Numbered from the stretch's first letter, positions 6,383-12,928 are shown. The stretch: DNA of 12,970 bases from an uncultured Bacilli bacterium (GCA_905236085.1 CAJOOD010000039.1:1-12970), one strand, 5' to 3'. Notes: a model not told the origin generated them from the letters alone. Numbers and translations: made by a program.

Positions 6383-6929
6383 TATTTAATTTCTTTAAAT
6401 CTATCATTAAAGTTTCACTTGGTAATCCCTTAACATTATTTATGGAACCAGTGATTTTTTTAATGAGATGGAAATTATCATCTTGAATTCCATAGGCTCC
6501 CGCCTTATCCATTGGAGACCCAGTAGAGATATATTTTTCTATCAAATCTTCGCTTAATTCATTAAAAATAACGTCACTTCGCACGGTTTTTGCTATTTCA
6601 TAGTCCTTAGATATAATAGTATAAGAAGTCAATACTACATGATGATTTCCACTTAACGCTCGTAGCATTCTTCTCGCATCTTCTTTATCTTTAGGCTTAT
6701 TAAATATCTCCCCTTTAAATACCACGATAGTATCGCAACCTAAAACAACATCATTAGGATATCTAGCAAAGACATCATAAGCTTTTTGCTTGGCTAAATC
6801 AGATGATAGATTAGAAGATTTTAAATGAGTAATTCTTTCATCAACATTAGATGGTACGATGAGAAAATCCTCCATAATAGAGGATAATATTTCTTTTCTT
6901 CTAGGAGAATTAGAGGCCAAAATAAACAT
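6375..6929 (-). CDS. maf: Maf-family nucleoside triphosphate pyrophosphatase
   Basis: Maf proteins hydrolyse non-standard or excess nucleoside triphosphates (dTTP/UTP or modified pyrimidines) to monophosphates. The 184-aa protein, of normal length, shows the N-terminal SPRR (8-11) in ASNSPRRKEIL, the central GCDTIV (64-69) with catalytic Asp66, LSGNHHVVLTSY (92-103), the DKAGAYGIQ loop (141-149) and a final GLPSE (168-172). In the Bacillus protein the context is cell division and shape, but here it follows RNase J with a 1-bp gap and without its own Shine-Dalgarno sequence, implying co-translation. Its end overlaps the convergent EIIB-like gene by 8 bp and there is no clear terminator; a weak hairpin with arms 6320-6325 and 6338-6343 lies just beyond, within the opposing gene. 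Confidence 0.93.
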   Translation of the reverse strand: MFILASNSPRRKEILSSIMEDFLIVPSNVDERITHLKSSNLSSDLAKQKAYDVFARYPNDVVLGCDTIVVFKGEIFNKPKDKEDARRMLRALSGNHHVVLTSYTIISKDYEIAKTVRSDVIFNELSEDLIEKYISTGSPMDKAGAYGIQDDNFHLIKKITGSINNVKGLPSETLMIDLKKLNII

Positions 6930-6930
6930 C

Positions 6931-8601
6931 TTAAATTACCGTCATGATTAAAGGTATAATCATTGGTTCACTCTTTGTTTTCTCATAGATATGCTTAGAA
7001 GCGATATTTTTAACTGTAGTCTTTAATTCTGCATAAGTTGGTTTAGAAGGCAATTGAGCTTCAATAGTCGCGGCTATTTCGTTTCTAATTCCGTGCATTA
7101 GACCTTGATTTCTTTCATAAACCATACCTTTAGAAGTTATCTTAACAGGCGCCACTAATTTATTCTCCGCTACATCGATAGCGATAGAAATAGCAATCAT
7201 ACCATCCGCGGTTAAAATCTTACGATCATCAATGACAGATTCTGGTAATCCATTAATATCAAAACCATTGATAAATGTGATGCCAGATGGCACATTATAT
7301 CCTCTAGTGACCTTATGCTTAGATAATGTTAGAGTTTCTCCATTATTTAAAATAAAGATATTATCTGGTTTAATTCCAACTTCTTTAGCAATACCGCCAT
7401 GCAAGACTAACATACGATATTCTCCGTGCGCTGGCATGAAATATTTAGGCTTAGTTAATTTAAGCATCAATCTTAATTCTTGTCTTGATGGGTGACCTGA
7501 GGAGTGAATATCACCTAATACGGAATTAGTGACCACATCCGCACCACATTTCGCTAATTGGTTGACAACATTATCAATGCTGACTCCATTTCCTGGAATT
7601 GCGGAAGAAGAAAATACCACAGTATCACCAGGAATAATTCTAATATCTTTATGGTCCCCGTTAGCGATTCTAGATAAAGCCGCCATCGGTTCACCTTGGC
7701 TACCTGTACATAAGACAGTTATTTCTCGTGGACGATAATTCTTGATTTCTTCGACATCAATAATGCAGTTATCAGGAATCTTGATATAGCCATAATCTCG
7801 AGCGATTTTAACAGCGTTTTCCATACTTCTACCAATAATGGTAATCTTACGATTATTTAATACTGCCGATTCACAAATTTGTTGAATACGAGAAATATTA
7901 CTAGAGAAGGTGGAAACAATAATTCTTCCACTAGCTTTTAAAAATACTTCATTAATAGAATCCCAGACATTTCTTTCACTTGGCGTATAACCCTCATTTT
8001 CCGCATTCGTGGAATCAGATAATAATAAATCAATGCCTTCTTCACCTAATCTAGTTATCTTAGCTAATTCCATATCAGGTCCAACAGGAGTTAAATCAAT
8101 CTTATAGTCTCCAGTAGTAACAATTCTACCTTCAGGGGTATCAACACATATACCAAAAGAATCAGGAATAGAGTGGGTGACTCTAAAGAAAGAAACCAAG
8201 AATTCATCAATAGGAATAATAGAAGTCTCATCATATTCTTGAATGTGAACACGACTTGTTAATTTATAATCTTCTAAGCGATGTTTAATTAATGCTGCGG
8301 CTAATTTAGGAGCGTAGATAATTGGAATATTAACTTGTTGAATCAAAAAAGGAATACCGCCGATATGATCTTCGTGACCATGGGTAATAAATAGGGCTTT
8401 AATTTTATTTCTATTGTTTTTTAAATGGGTGTAATCAGGAACTAAATAATCAATACCAGGATATTCGGTACCAGGAAATAAAACTCCAGCATCGATAATG
8501 ATGAGAGTTTTTTCGTTTTCAATGCAATAAGTGTTTTTGCCAACTTCACATAGACCACCCAATCCGTAAATTGAAATCGGCATAGAAATTTTAGTTGCCA
8601 T
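6931..8601 (-). CDS. rnjA: Ribonuclease J (metallo-beta-lactamase RNase)
   Basis: RNase J has 5'-3' exonuclease and endonuclease activity and is central to mRNA decay and rRNA maturation in Firmicutes. The 556-aa protein matches the usual 555-aa length. The zinc-binding signature HGHEDH is at 74-79, further metal ligands are His143 and Asp165, and the beta-CASP hallmarks are HSSGH (366-370) and HGEYR (392-396, His392), followed by the C-terminal oligomerisation domain. I chose the ATG ending at 8601, which has GGAG (complement of 8609-8614) at good spacing; an upstream in-frame TTG would sit over this ribosome site. With all metal ligands intact it is more likely J1 than J2, but one gene cannot settle that. 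The rpoY (ykzG) gene that precedes rnjA in Bacillus is absent. maf follows after 1 bp. Confidence 0.95.
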   Translation of the reverse strand: MATKISMPISIYGLGGLCEVGKNTYCIENEKTLIIIDAGVLFPGTEYPGIDYLVPDYTHLKNNRNKIKALFITHGHEDHIGGIPFLIQQVNIPIIYAPKLAAALIKHRLEDYKLTSRVHIQEYDETSIIPIDEFLVSFFRVTHSIPDSFGICVDTPEGRIVTTGDYKIDLTPVGPDMELAKITRLGEEGIDLLLSDSTNAENEGYTPSERNVWDSINEVFLKASGRIIVSTFSSNISRIQQICESAVLNNRKITIIGRSMENAVKIARDYGYIKIPDNCIIDVEEIKNYRPREITVLCTGSQGEPMAALSRIANGDHKDIRIIPGDTVVFSSSAIPGNGVSIDNVVNQLAKCGADVVTNSVLGDIHSSGHPSRQELRLMLKLTKPKYFMPAHGEYRMLVLHGGIAKEVGIKPDNIFILNNGETLTLSKHKVTRGYNVPSGITFINGFDINGLPESVIDDRKILTADGMIAISIAIDVAENKLVAPVKITSKGMVYERNQGLMHGIRNEIAATIEAQLPSKPTYAELKTTVKNIASKHIYEKTKSEPMIIPLIMTVI

Positions 8602-8642
8602 AATTTTGCTCCTTAACAAATACTATGATTCGATTCGTTTAT

Positions 8643-8648
8643 ATTATA
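8643..8648 (-). promoter_or_regulatory. Candidate -10 box of the RNase J – maf operon
   Basis: On the minus strand a perfect TATAAT lies about 41 bp upstream of the RNase J start; the -35 region is AT-rich and shows no good match. A leader of about 35 nt with the strong ribosome site would follow. No ORF lies in the 129 bp between the RNase J and deformylase genes. Confidence 0.5.
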
Positions 8649-8676
8649 TATAACAACTTTATAAAAAATAAATACT

Positions 8677-8689
8677 TTTATGCTAATAT
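8677..8689 (+). promoter_or_regulatory. Orphan extended -10 promoter motif facing the antisense of def
   Basis: The 13-mer TTTATGCTAATAT, an extended -10 form (TGC before TAATAT), is identical to that directly upstream of ylbF at 9334-9346. Here it points rightward, but no + strand gene follows; the deformylase is on the minus strand. It also overlaps the short inverted repeat GCTA/TAGC (8682-8694). It may start a short antisense RNA, or be chance. Confidence 0.25.
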
Positions 8690-8704
8690 CTAGCAACAAA
8701 TTTC

Positions 8705-8732
8705 AAAAAAAGCAGCAAATCGCCACTGCTTT
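8705..8732 (-). terminator. Rho-independent terminator of def
   Basis: Read on the minus strand, AAAGCAG (complement of 8726-8732) pairs with CTGCTTT (complement of 8709-8715) around a 10-base loop, and the T run continues to the complement of 8705. The def stop codon TAA (complement of 8731-8733) overlaps the stem. This separates def from the RNase J operon downstream. Confidence 0.85.
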
Positions 8733-9279
8733 AGATGATTTTTTCTCCTGGTTTAGGATTATTTGGCTGGAATGGATCAATCCTATCATAGAATAATATT
8801 CCGTCTAGATGATCATATTCATGCTGCAATACGATTGCTTCATAGCCTTCCGCGGTAATGGTTTCTTCTTTATCACTTAATAGATTATAAGCCACTAATT
8901 TAATCTTGTTGTGGCGGTGGACTAGTCCTTGATGAGGATTATCAACGGATAAGCAACCTTCTCCTCCATTTAACGCCGCCATCTTCGCGCTTTGTTCAAT
9001 AATACGCGGATTAACTAAAATATAATTGGTATAAGTTCCATCATTGTTTTGAAAATAGATGACAAACATTCTTTTATTTACACCGACTTGTGGAGCGGCC
9101 ATACCAACTCCTGCTTTCATGTTATGCTTTTCTGCATATTCATCATCTTGACTCAATCTTAGCCATTCATTCATCGCTAATAAAGTATCCTTATCTTCTT
9201 GCGATAAGGGTAATTTTACTTCGACTGATTTTTTTCTTAGCGATGGATTAGTATCTTTTAAAATTCTTAATTTCTTCAT
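8731..9279 (-). CDS. def: Peptide deformylase (type 2)
   Basis: Metalloprotease that removes the N-formyl group from the initiator methionine of new proteins at the ribosome. The three metal-site motifs are intact in the 182-aa protein: GVGMAAPQVG (57-66), EGCLS (107-111, ligand Cys109) and HEYDH (153-157, two His ligands and the catalytic Glu154). The long insert between the N-terminal helix and motif I is typical of Gram-positive type 2 enzymes. The ATG at 9279 lacks a Shine-Dalgarno sequence; a TAAAAT -10-like box (complement of 9290-9295) lies only 10 bases upstream, suggesting a very short leader. It is monocistronic, with its own terminator, and divergent from ylbF across 73 bp. Linkage to RNase J is shared with Bacilli. 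Confidence 0.96.
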   Translation of the reverse strand: MKKLRILKDTNPSLRKKSVEVKLPLSQEDKDTLLAMNEWLRLSQDDEYAEKHNMKAGVGMAAPQVGVNKRMFVIYFQNNDGTYTNYILVNPRIIEQSAKMAALNGGEGCLSVDNPHQGLVHRHNKIKLVAYNLLSDKEETITAEGYEAIVLQHEYDHLDGILFYDRIDPFQPNNPKPGEKII

Positions 9280-9333
9280 ACCGGTAACTATTTTACAACA
9301 ATATTTATTTTTTAATAATAAAAATTGTATTTG

Positions 9334-9346
9334 TTTATGCTAATAT
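9334..9346 (+). promoter_or_regulatory. Extended -10 promoter of the ylbF–rsmD–coaD operon
   Basis: TTTATGCTAATAT contains TGC directly before TAATAT (9341-9346), an extended -10 form that can work without a good -35; none is visible. Only six bases separate it from the ATG at 9353 and there is no Shine-Dalgarno sequence, so the transcript may be leaderless or nearly so. Confidence 0.5.
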
Positions 9347-9352
9347 ATTTTC

Positions 9353-9712
9353 ATGAACGAAGAATTAATCAATAAGGCATATAATTTAAAAGAGGCAATA
9401 AATGTTTCTTTAACCATGAAAAATCTCTTAGAAGCGGAACAAGAATTAGAAAATAATGATGAGGCAAAAATATTATCATATAAGATGGATGTTGAGGCGA
9501 GTCATTATTCTGATATATTAAAAATATATCCAAGTGATTCTAAAGAAGCCAAAGAAGCCCAACATAAATTATATCTAGCCAAAAAAGAATTAGATGAATT
9601 GGAAGTGGTGAAAAAATATAATAAAGCCTATAAAGAAGCTAAATTGTTATTCAATGATATCAATAGGATATTATTCTCTAAATATATGGAAGAAGGATGC
9701 AACATCAAATGA
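9353..9712 (+). CDS. ylbF: YlbF/YmcA-family protein, RNase Y accessory factor
   Basis: In Bacillus YlbF forms the Y-complex with YmcA and YaaT, which directs RNase Y cleavage and affects competence, sporulation and biofilm formation. This 119-aa protein is mostly helical with charged heptad-like helices (about 1-35, 36-55, 62-110) and resembles the family core. It lacks the Cys-rich C-terminal tail of Bacillus YlbF (149 aa), whose cysteines hold an iron-sulfur cluster; only one Cys, near the C-terminus, is present. Identification rests on its fold-like pattern and on the ylbF–rsmD–coaD gene order, equivalent to Bacillus ylbF–ylbH–ylbI but without ylbG. The UGA stop overlaps the rsmD ATG. A YmcA-like paralogue assignment is possible. 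Confidence 0.75.
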   Translation: MNEELINKAYNLKEAINVSLTMKNLLEAEQELENNDEAKILSYKMDVEASHYSDILKIYPSDSKEAKEAQHKLYLAKKELDELEVVKKYNKAYKEAKLLFNDINRILFSKYMEEGCNIK

Positions 9713-10257
9713 GAATAATCGGAGGATATTATCGTTCTAGAAAAATAGATTTCCCAGACGATGCTAATAAAGTTAGACCCACCAAAGATGTCGTTAGACA
9801 AGCCATATTTAACGCTATCGGGAACGAATGCAATGATTATATTGTTTTAGATTTATTCTCAGGTTCAGGAGCCTACGCTATTGAAGCTATATCAAGAGGG
9901 GCTAAAAGAGCTTACGCTATTGATAATTATGATTTATCAATCAAGGTTATCAGGGATAATATCAAAAATTTAAACATTAAAAACATCAATATAGTTAAAT
10001 CAGATTACATGGATTTCCTAAATTCTGCGAATAATAATAATCTTAAATTTGATTTAATATTTATCGACCCACCTTATAAGATGGATATCTATATGGATGT
10101 CTTAAATTATTTAAAAGATAATGATATGCTAAATGATAATGCTTATATCATTATGGAAACTGATAAACATATTTTATTAAAAGAATTGCCTGATTTTACG
10201 ATGAAATCATATAATTATAAAGACACAAATGTCTACATCTATAGGAGTTTAAAATGA
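9709..10257 (+). CDS. rsmD: 16S rRNA (guanine-N2) methyltransferase RsmD
   Basis: Methylates guanine 966 (E. coli numbering) of 16S rRNA using S-adenosylmethionine. The 182-aa protein shows the RsmD N-terminus MRIIGG, the RPTKDVVRQAIFN region (23-35), SAM motif I DLFSGSG (48-54) and the catalytic DPPY (120-123). I start at the ATG at 9709, which forms an ATGA overlap with ylbF and gives the family N-terminus; the in-frame ATG at 9697 would add four residues and directly abuts the AGAAGG ribosome site at 9691-9696, leaving no spacer. The end overlaps coaD by ATGA. rsmD–coaD pairing is widespread in bacteria. Confidence 0.94.
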   Translation: MRIIGGYYRSRKIDFPDDANKVRPTKDVVRQAIFNAIGNECNDYIVLDLFSGSGAYAIEAISRGAKRAYAIDNYDLSIKVIRDNIKNLNIKNINIVKSDYMDFLNSANNNNLKFDLIFIDPPYKMDIYMDVLNYLKDNDMLNDNAYIIMETDKHILLKELPDFTMKSYNYKDTNVYIYRSLK

Positions 10258-10721
10258 GAATTGCTATTTATCCAGGAAGTTTTGATCCCATCACTATTGG
10301 TCATATCGATATATTAAAAAGAGCTTTAGAAGTCTTTGATAAAATCATTGTTCTAGTTGCTCTTAATCCTGATAAAAAAGGAAGATTTACTCCTGAAGAA
10401 AAAGTAGAGATGATAAAAGAGGCTATTAAAGACTTAGATAATGTAGAAGTTGATATGTATGATGGCTTAACGGTAAGTTATGCCAAAAAGCATAATGCCA
10501 AACATTTAATAAGAGGACTACGCGCGGTAACCGATTTCGAATATGAATTTAAATTAGCCGCGGCCAATAGCTATGCAGATAATGATATCGATATGGTATT
10601 CTTTATGGCGAGAAATGAAACTTCATTTATCAACTCATCTACCGTCCTAGCTTTACATGATAATGGGGTGGATGTTTCCTCACTAGTTCCACCTTCTGTA
10701 ATGAAATATCTAAAAAGATAA
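10254..10721 (+). CDS. coaD: Phosphopantetheine adenylyltransferase
   Basis: Fourth step of coenzyme A synthesis: transfers AMP from ATP to 4'-phosphopantetheine, giving dephospho-CoA. The 155-aa protein, of usual length, has the nucleotidyltransferase start YPGSFDPITIGH (6-17, with the TxGH motif), the NPDKKGRF segment (38-45), RGLRAVTDFEYE (88-99) and the C-terminal SST motif (about 128-130). A clear AGGAG (10243-10247) lies 6 bases before the ATG, and the start overlaps rsmD as ATGA. It is the last gene of the ylbF operon and ends 6 bp before a terminator. Confidence 0.96.
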   Translation: MRIAIYPGSFDPITIGHIDILKRALEVFDKIIVLVALNPDKKGRFTPEEKVEMIKEAIKDLDNVEVDMYDGLTVSYAKKHNAKHLIRGLRAVTDFEYEFKLAAANSYADNDIDMVFFMARNETSFINSSTVLALHDNGVDVSSLVPPSVMKYLKR

Positions 10722-10726
10722 GAAAT

Positions 10727-10757
10727 AAGCGCCTAAGATGATATCAAAGGCGCTTTT
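10727..10757 (+). terminator. Rho-independent terminator of the ylbF–rsmD–coaD operon
   Basis: A perfect 8-bp stem AAGCGCCT (10727-10734) / AGGCGCTT (10748-10755) with a 13-base loop is followed by two further T's, giving a four-T run, and AT-rich DNA. It starts 6 bp after the coaD stop codon. Confidence 0.85.
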
Positions 10758-10777
10758 AATATAAATATAATAAGGAA

Positions 10778-10803
10778 AGAAAAAAGCAAGTGTTACCTTG
10801 CTT
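10778..10803 (-). terminator. Rho-independent terminator of the thioredoxin-like gene
   Basis: On the minus strand AAGCAAG (complement of 10797-10803) pairs with CTTGCTT (complement of 10784-10790) around a 6-base loop, followed by a T-rich tract. The stop codon (complement of 10802-10804) overlaps the stem. It stands back to back with the coaD terminator, insulating the convergent units. Confidence 0.88.
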
Positions 10804-11641
10804 AGTCATTTTCTTCTTCAGAGAAGACACCGACATGGTTCCAGCAATCAATCAATGTTCTTGCCAAAGCAGTCGCTGTAGTCTTATTGTCCTTACCATC
10901 GAAGTTAAATATGATATCAACAATTCCATATTCACTAGCTTCTGGATAATTGAAGTCAATCATGAATGTAGTAGGAGTTTGGAAGGAATTAATATCATTA
11001 ATATCTTCTAATAAAGAGGCATATGTAGAAGAGGAGCCACCTTGTTTATGATAATAAGGTCTATCTTCAACAGAGGTAACAGCTTCTTCAAAGAAGTCTG
11101 GATAATTATCAAATAATTTATCAAAAGATGTCTCACTACCGGTTAATTCATCATCAGTGCTTTCATCAACTTTGATGGTGAAATATTTAAATTCAGTAGA
11201 GGATTTATATCCAGTAGACATTTCCTTAACAGTAAATTCACCAGAATTGAAATTAGCTTGTAATGTTTCAAAACCTGGGAAGGTATCTTCACATCCAGAA
11301 CATCCAGATTGATAGAATGTTAAGAAGAATTGATCGCCGTATTTATTAATTTCATCACTAGTCGCAGTGCCATAATTACGGTTTTCAAGATATTGCATTA
11401 ATTTATCGGCATCACTTTTATGTTCAACCGCACCATTTAATGAGACTTGATATCTACCATAGAATGTCTCATATTCATTACCGGAAGCAAACCAAGATGA
11501 AACCCAGTTTACAATATGAGGAATTGAGAAGATTACTGCAAAGATTGCGCCAACGATTAATAATGGTTGAACCCATGCAGTTTCTTTAATCCAACGACCG
11601 ATCTTAGCGAAGAAACTACCAATTGCTTTTAATATAATCAT
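10802..11641 (-). CDS. Membrane-anchored extracytoplasmic thioredoxin-like protein
   Basis: A 279-aa protein with a basic amphipathic N-terminus (1-21), one membrane segment (about 24-47) and a long acidic domain predicted outside the cell by the positive-inside rule. Residues 104-128 look like a thioredoxin active site: strand FFLTFYQ, then C114-S-G-C117 starting a helix. TPTTFMIDF (222-230) supplies the matching cis-proline, Pro223. About 105 residues separate CxxC from cis-Pro, against about 44 in thioredoxin, so an acidic insertion of some 60 residues sits in the fold. It may be a thiol-disulfide oxidoreductase or bacteriocin-accessory-like protein; partners are not visible. It has a consensus Shine-Dalgarno AGGAGG (complement of 11651-11656) and an excellent promoter, so expression is probably high. 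Monocistronic. Confidence 0.72.
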   Translation of the reverse strand: MIILKAIGSFFAKIGRWIKETAWVQPLLIVGAIFAVIFSIPHIVNWVSSWFASGNEYETFYGRYQVSLNGAVEHKSDADKLMQYLENRNYGTATSDEINKYGDQFFLTFYQSGCSGCEDTFPGFETLQANFNSGEFTVKEMSTGYKSSTEFKYFTIKVDESTDDELTGSETSFDKLFDNYPDFFEEAVTSVEDRPYYHKQGGSSSTYASLLEDINDINSFQTPTTFMIDFNYPEASEYGIVDIIFNFDGKDNKTTATALARTLIDCWNHVGVFSEEEND

Positions 11642-11677
11642 TTAAAAAGACCTCCTATATTTACATATAGCGAATAA

Positions 11678-11706
11678 ATACTAGCAAATAAAAATATTGT
11701 TTGCAA
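11678..11706 (-). promoter_or_regulatory. Strong promoter of the thioredoxin-like gene
   Basis: On the minus strand TTGCAA (11701-11706) and TAGTAT (complement of 11678-11683) are 17 bp apart, and TGC directly precedes the -10 (extended -10). Initiation near 11671 gives a leader of about 30 nt with a consensus ribosome site. Confidence 0.78.
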
Positions 11707-11710
11707 TATT
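11693..11710. promoter_or_regulatory. 18-bp dyad overlapping the -35 of the thioredoxin-like gene, candidate operator
   Basis: AATATTG (11693-11699) and CAATATT (11704-11710) are perfect inverted arms around TTTG. The right half covers the -35 hexamer of the minus-strand promoter, a position where a bound repressor would block RNA polymerase. I do not recognise the motif as a known consensus. Confidence 0.45.
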
Positions 11711-11728
11711 AAAAACTTTTTCTTTCAG

Positions 11729-11756
11729 TTGTTTTTTCATTTGTTACGATTACAAT
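11729..11756 (+). promoter_or_regulatory. Candidate promoter of the yitT-family gene
   Basis: TTGTTT (11729-11734) and TACAAT (11751-11756) with a 16-bp spacer. Initiation near 11763 would leave a leader of only about 7 nt before the ATG at 11770, and no Shine-Dalgarno sequence is present. Confidence 0.55.
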
Positions 11757-11769
11757 AATATCGTGATTT

Positions 11770-12789
11770 ATGAGCAAAAGTAAGCGTTTAAAAAAGAAAA
11801 TTTCTAATTTCTTGTTCGATCATCCGATATTACATGGTGGATTAAATTATGCAGCATCATTGCTGCTTTGCATTTTCTCTGCCTTTATTTTTGGCTTTGG
11901 ATTCTGCTCATTTATCACACCTGGCACTAATGGAGGAGAAGTCGGACTTACCATTATTACTGGAGGCGTATCTGGCATCTCACAAGTTATCAACTTAATA
12001 TTTAGAATGTGTGGTGTCACTTTAGAAGGCAATATCATTCAATCCATCTCCTATTTTGTAATCAATATTCCATTATTGTTCTTCGCTTTTAAATTCATCG
12101 GGCGCAGATTTGCTATATTAACCATTGTTAATGTCGCCTTTACTTCCTTGTTTATGTCTATCTTACAACCATTAGATATTGTTCAAGCTATCGCTGGTCA
12201 TGAATTAATTAGAGAACATGTCATCGCTAGGGTATTATTTGGTGGAGTATGTACTGGACTAAGCAGTGGTCTAGCCTTTAAAGGATTATTCTCCGCGGGA
12301 GGAATGGATATTGTTGCCTACGCTATATCGCTAAGAAAATCCGCGAATACCGGTCGGTATTCTATCATCCTTAATATCTTTATTATCGCCACATACACAT
12401 TATTAAATATTATCAATGCCTTTAATAATAATGACGCTGATTGGATTAGATTTTTCATCGGAGCCTTATTTGCCGCGGTATATCTAGTAGTAGTATCTCT
12501 TGTCATTGATTTAATCAATGTTAGAAACAAGAAATATAAGTTAACCATCACCACCGAAAAAGAACATCTAAGTGATGTCATCATCGCTAATTGTCCACAT
12601 GGTCTAACACTAGTGTATGGTAAAGGTGGATACTCCCATAAAGATAAAATTATTGTTTCCATCGTAGTTCCTGCTCAAGAGATTAAGCATGTCTTAAAAG
12701 TGGTAAGAACTTATGATTCTAATGCCTTTATAGAAGTTAGCCATTTAGAACAAGTATTTGGCAATTTCTACATCAAACCAGTAGAATAA
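11770..12789 (+). CDS. YitT-family membrane protein (DUF161 plus DUF2179)
   Basis: An integral membrane protein of unknown biochemical function; the family is widespread and often multicopy in Firmicutes. The 339-aa protein has a basic N-terminus, then hydrophobic segments at about 26-50, 60-80, 93-110, 114-134, 153-172, 198-216 and 227-250, with the glycine-rich signatures PGTNGGEVGL (51-60) and FSAGGMDIVA (174-183) of the DUF161 repeats. Residues 255-337 form the cytoplasmic DUF2179 domain, with HGLTLVYGKGGYS (277-289) and a final VSHLEQVFGNF (323-333). The start codon has no Shine-Dalgarno sequence and lies close to its promoter. It is divergent from the thioredoxin-like gene and ends 7 bp before tRNA-Ser. 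The family call is firm; a transported substrate is not known to me. Confidence 0.92.
   Translation: MSKSKRLKKKISNFLFDHPILHGGLNYAASLLLCIFSAFIFGFGFCSFITPGTNGGEVGLTIITGGVSGISQVINLIFRMCGVTLEGNIIQSISYFVINIPLLFFAFKFIGRRFAILTIVNVAFTSLFMSILQPLDIVQAIAGHELIREHVIARVLFGGVCTGLSSGLAFKGLFSAGGMDIVAYAISLRKSANTGRYSIILNIFIIATYTLLNIINAFNNNDADWIRFFIGALFAAVYLVVVSLVIDLINVRNKKYKLTITTEKEHLSDVIIANCPHGLTLVYGKGGYSHKDKIIVSIVVPAQEIKHVLKVVRTYDSNAFIEVSHLEQVFGNFYIKPVE
12758..12787 (+). promoter_or_regulatory. tRNA-Ser promoter inside the 3' end of the yitT-family gene
   Basis: TTGGCA (12758-12763) and TAGAAT (12782-12787), each five of six to consensus, are 18 bp apart. Predicted initiation near 12794-12795 falls two or three bases before the tRNA 5' end. 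The promoter lies almost wholly inside the last codons of the upstream gene. Confidence 0.62.
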
Positions 12790-12796
12790 TAAATAC

Positions 12797-12885
12797 GGAG
12801 ATTTACCCAAGTGGTCGAAGGGGGCAGTTTCGAAAACTGCTAGGGGTGCAAGCCCGCCAGAGTTCGAATCTCTGAATCTCCGCCA
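12797..12885 (+). tRNA. tRNA-Ser(CGA), CCA encoded
   Basis: An 89-nt class II tRNA. The acceptor stem GGAGATT (12797-12803) pairs perfectly with AATCTCC (12875-12881), followed by discriminator G and an encoded CCA. The anticodon arm has stem GCAGT/ACTGC and the 7-base loop TTCGAAA, giving anticodon CGA, which reads UCG serine codons. A long variable arm with GGG/CCC and a T arm CAGAG/CTCTG with loop TTCGAAT complete the fold. Long variable arm and G73 agree with serine identity. It has its own predicted promoter and terminator. Confidence 0.96.
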
Positions 12886-12897
12886 TAATTAAACAAT

Positions 12898-12928
12898 ACC
12901 GTTGATACCACAATTTCAGCGGTTTTTT
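12898..12928 (+). terminator. Rho-independent terminator of tRNA-Ser
   Basis: ACCGTTGA (12898-12905) pairs with TCAGCGGT (12916-12923) over 8 bp with one G-U pair and a 10-base loop, followed by five further T's (12924-12928), 13 bp after the tRNA. Confidence 0.85.

Noticed and set aside
8602..8619. Upstream TTG start for RNase J
   Set aside because: The extension would cover its own GGAG ribosome site; the ATG at 8601 has ideal spacing.
8602..8730. A small rpoY/ykzG-like gene before RNase J
   Set aside because: I saw no start with a ribosome site and no open frame of about 70 codons in these 129 bp.
9697..9708. Upstream ATG for rsmD
   Set aside because: It directly abuts the AGAAGG ribosome site with no spacer, and the RsmD family begins at the MRII found at 9709.
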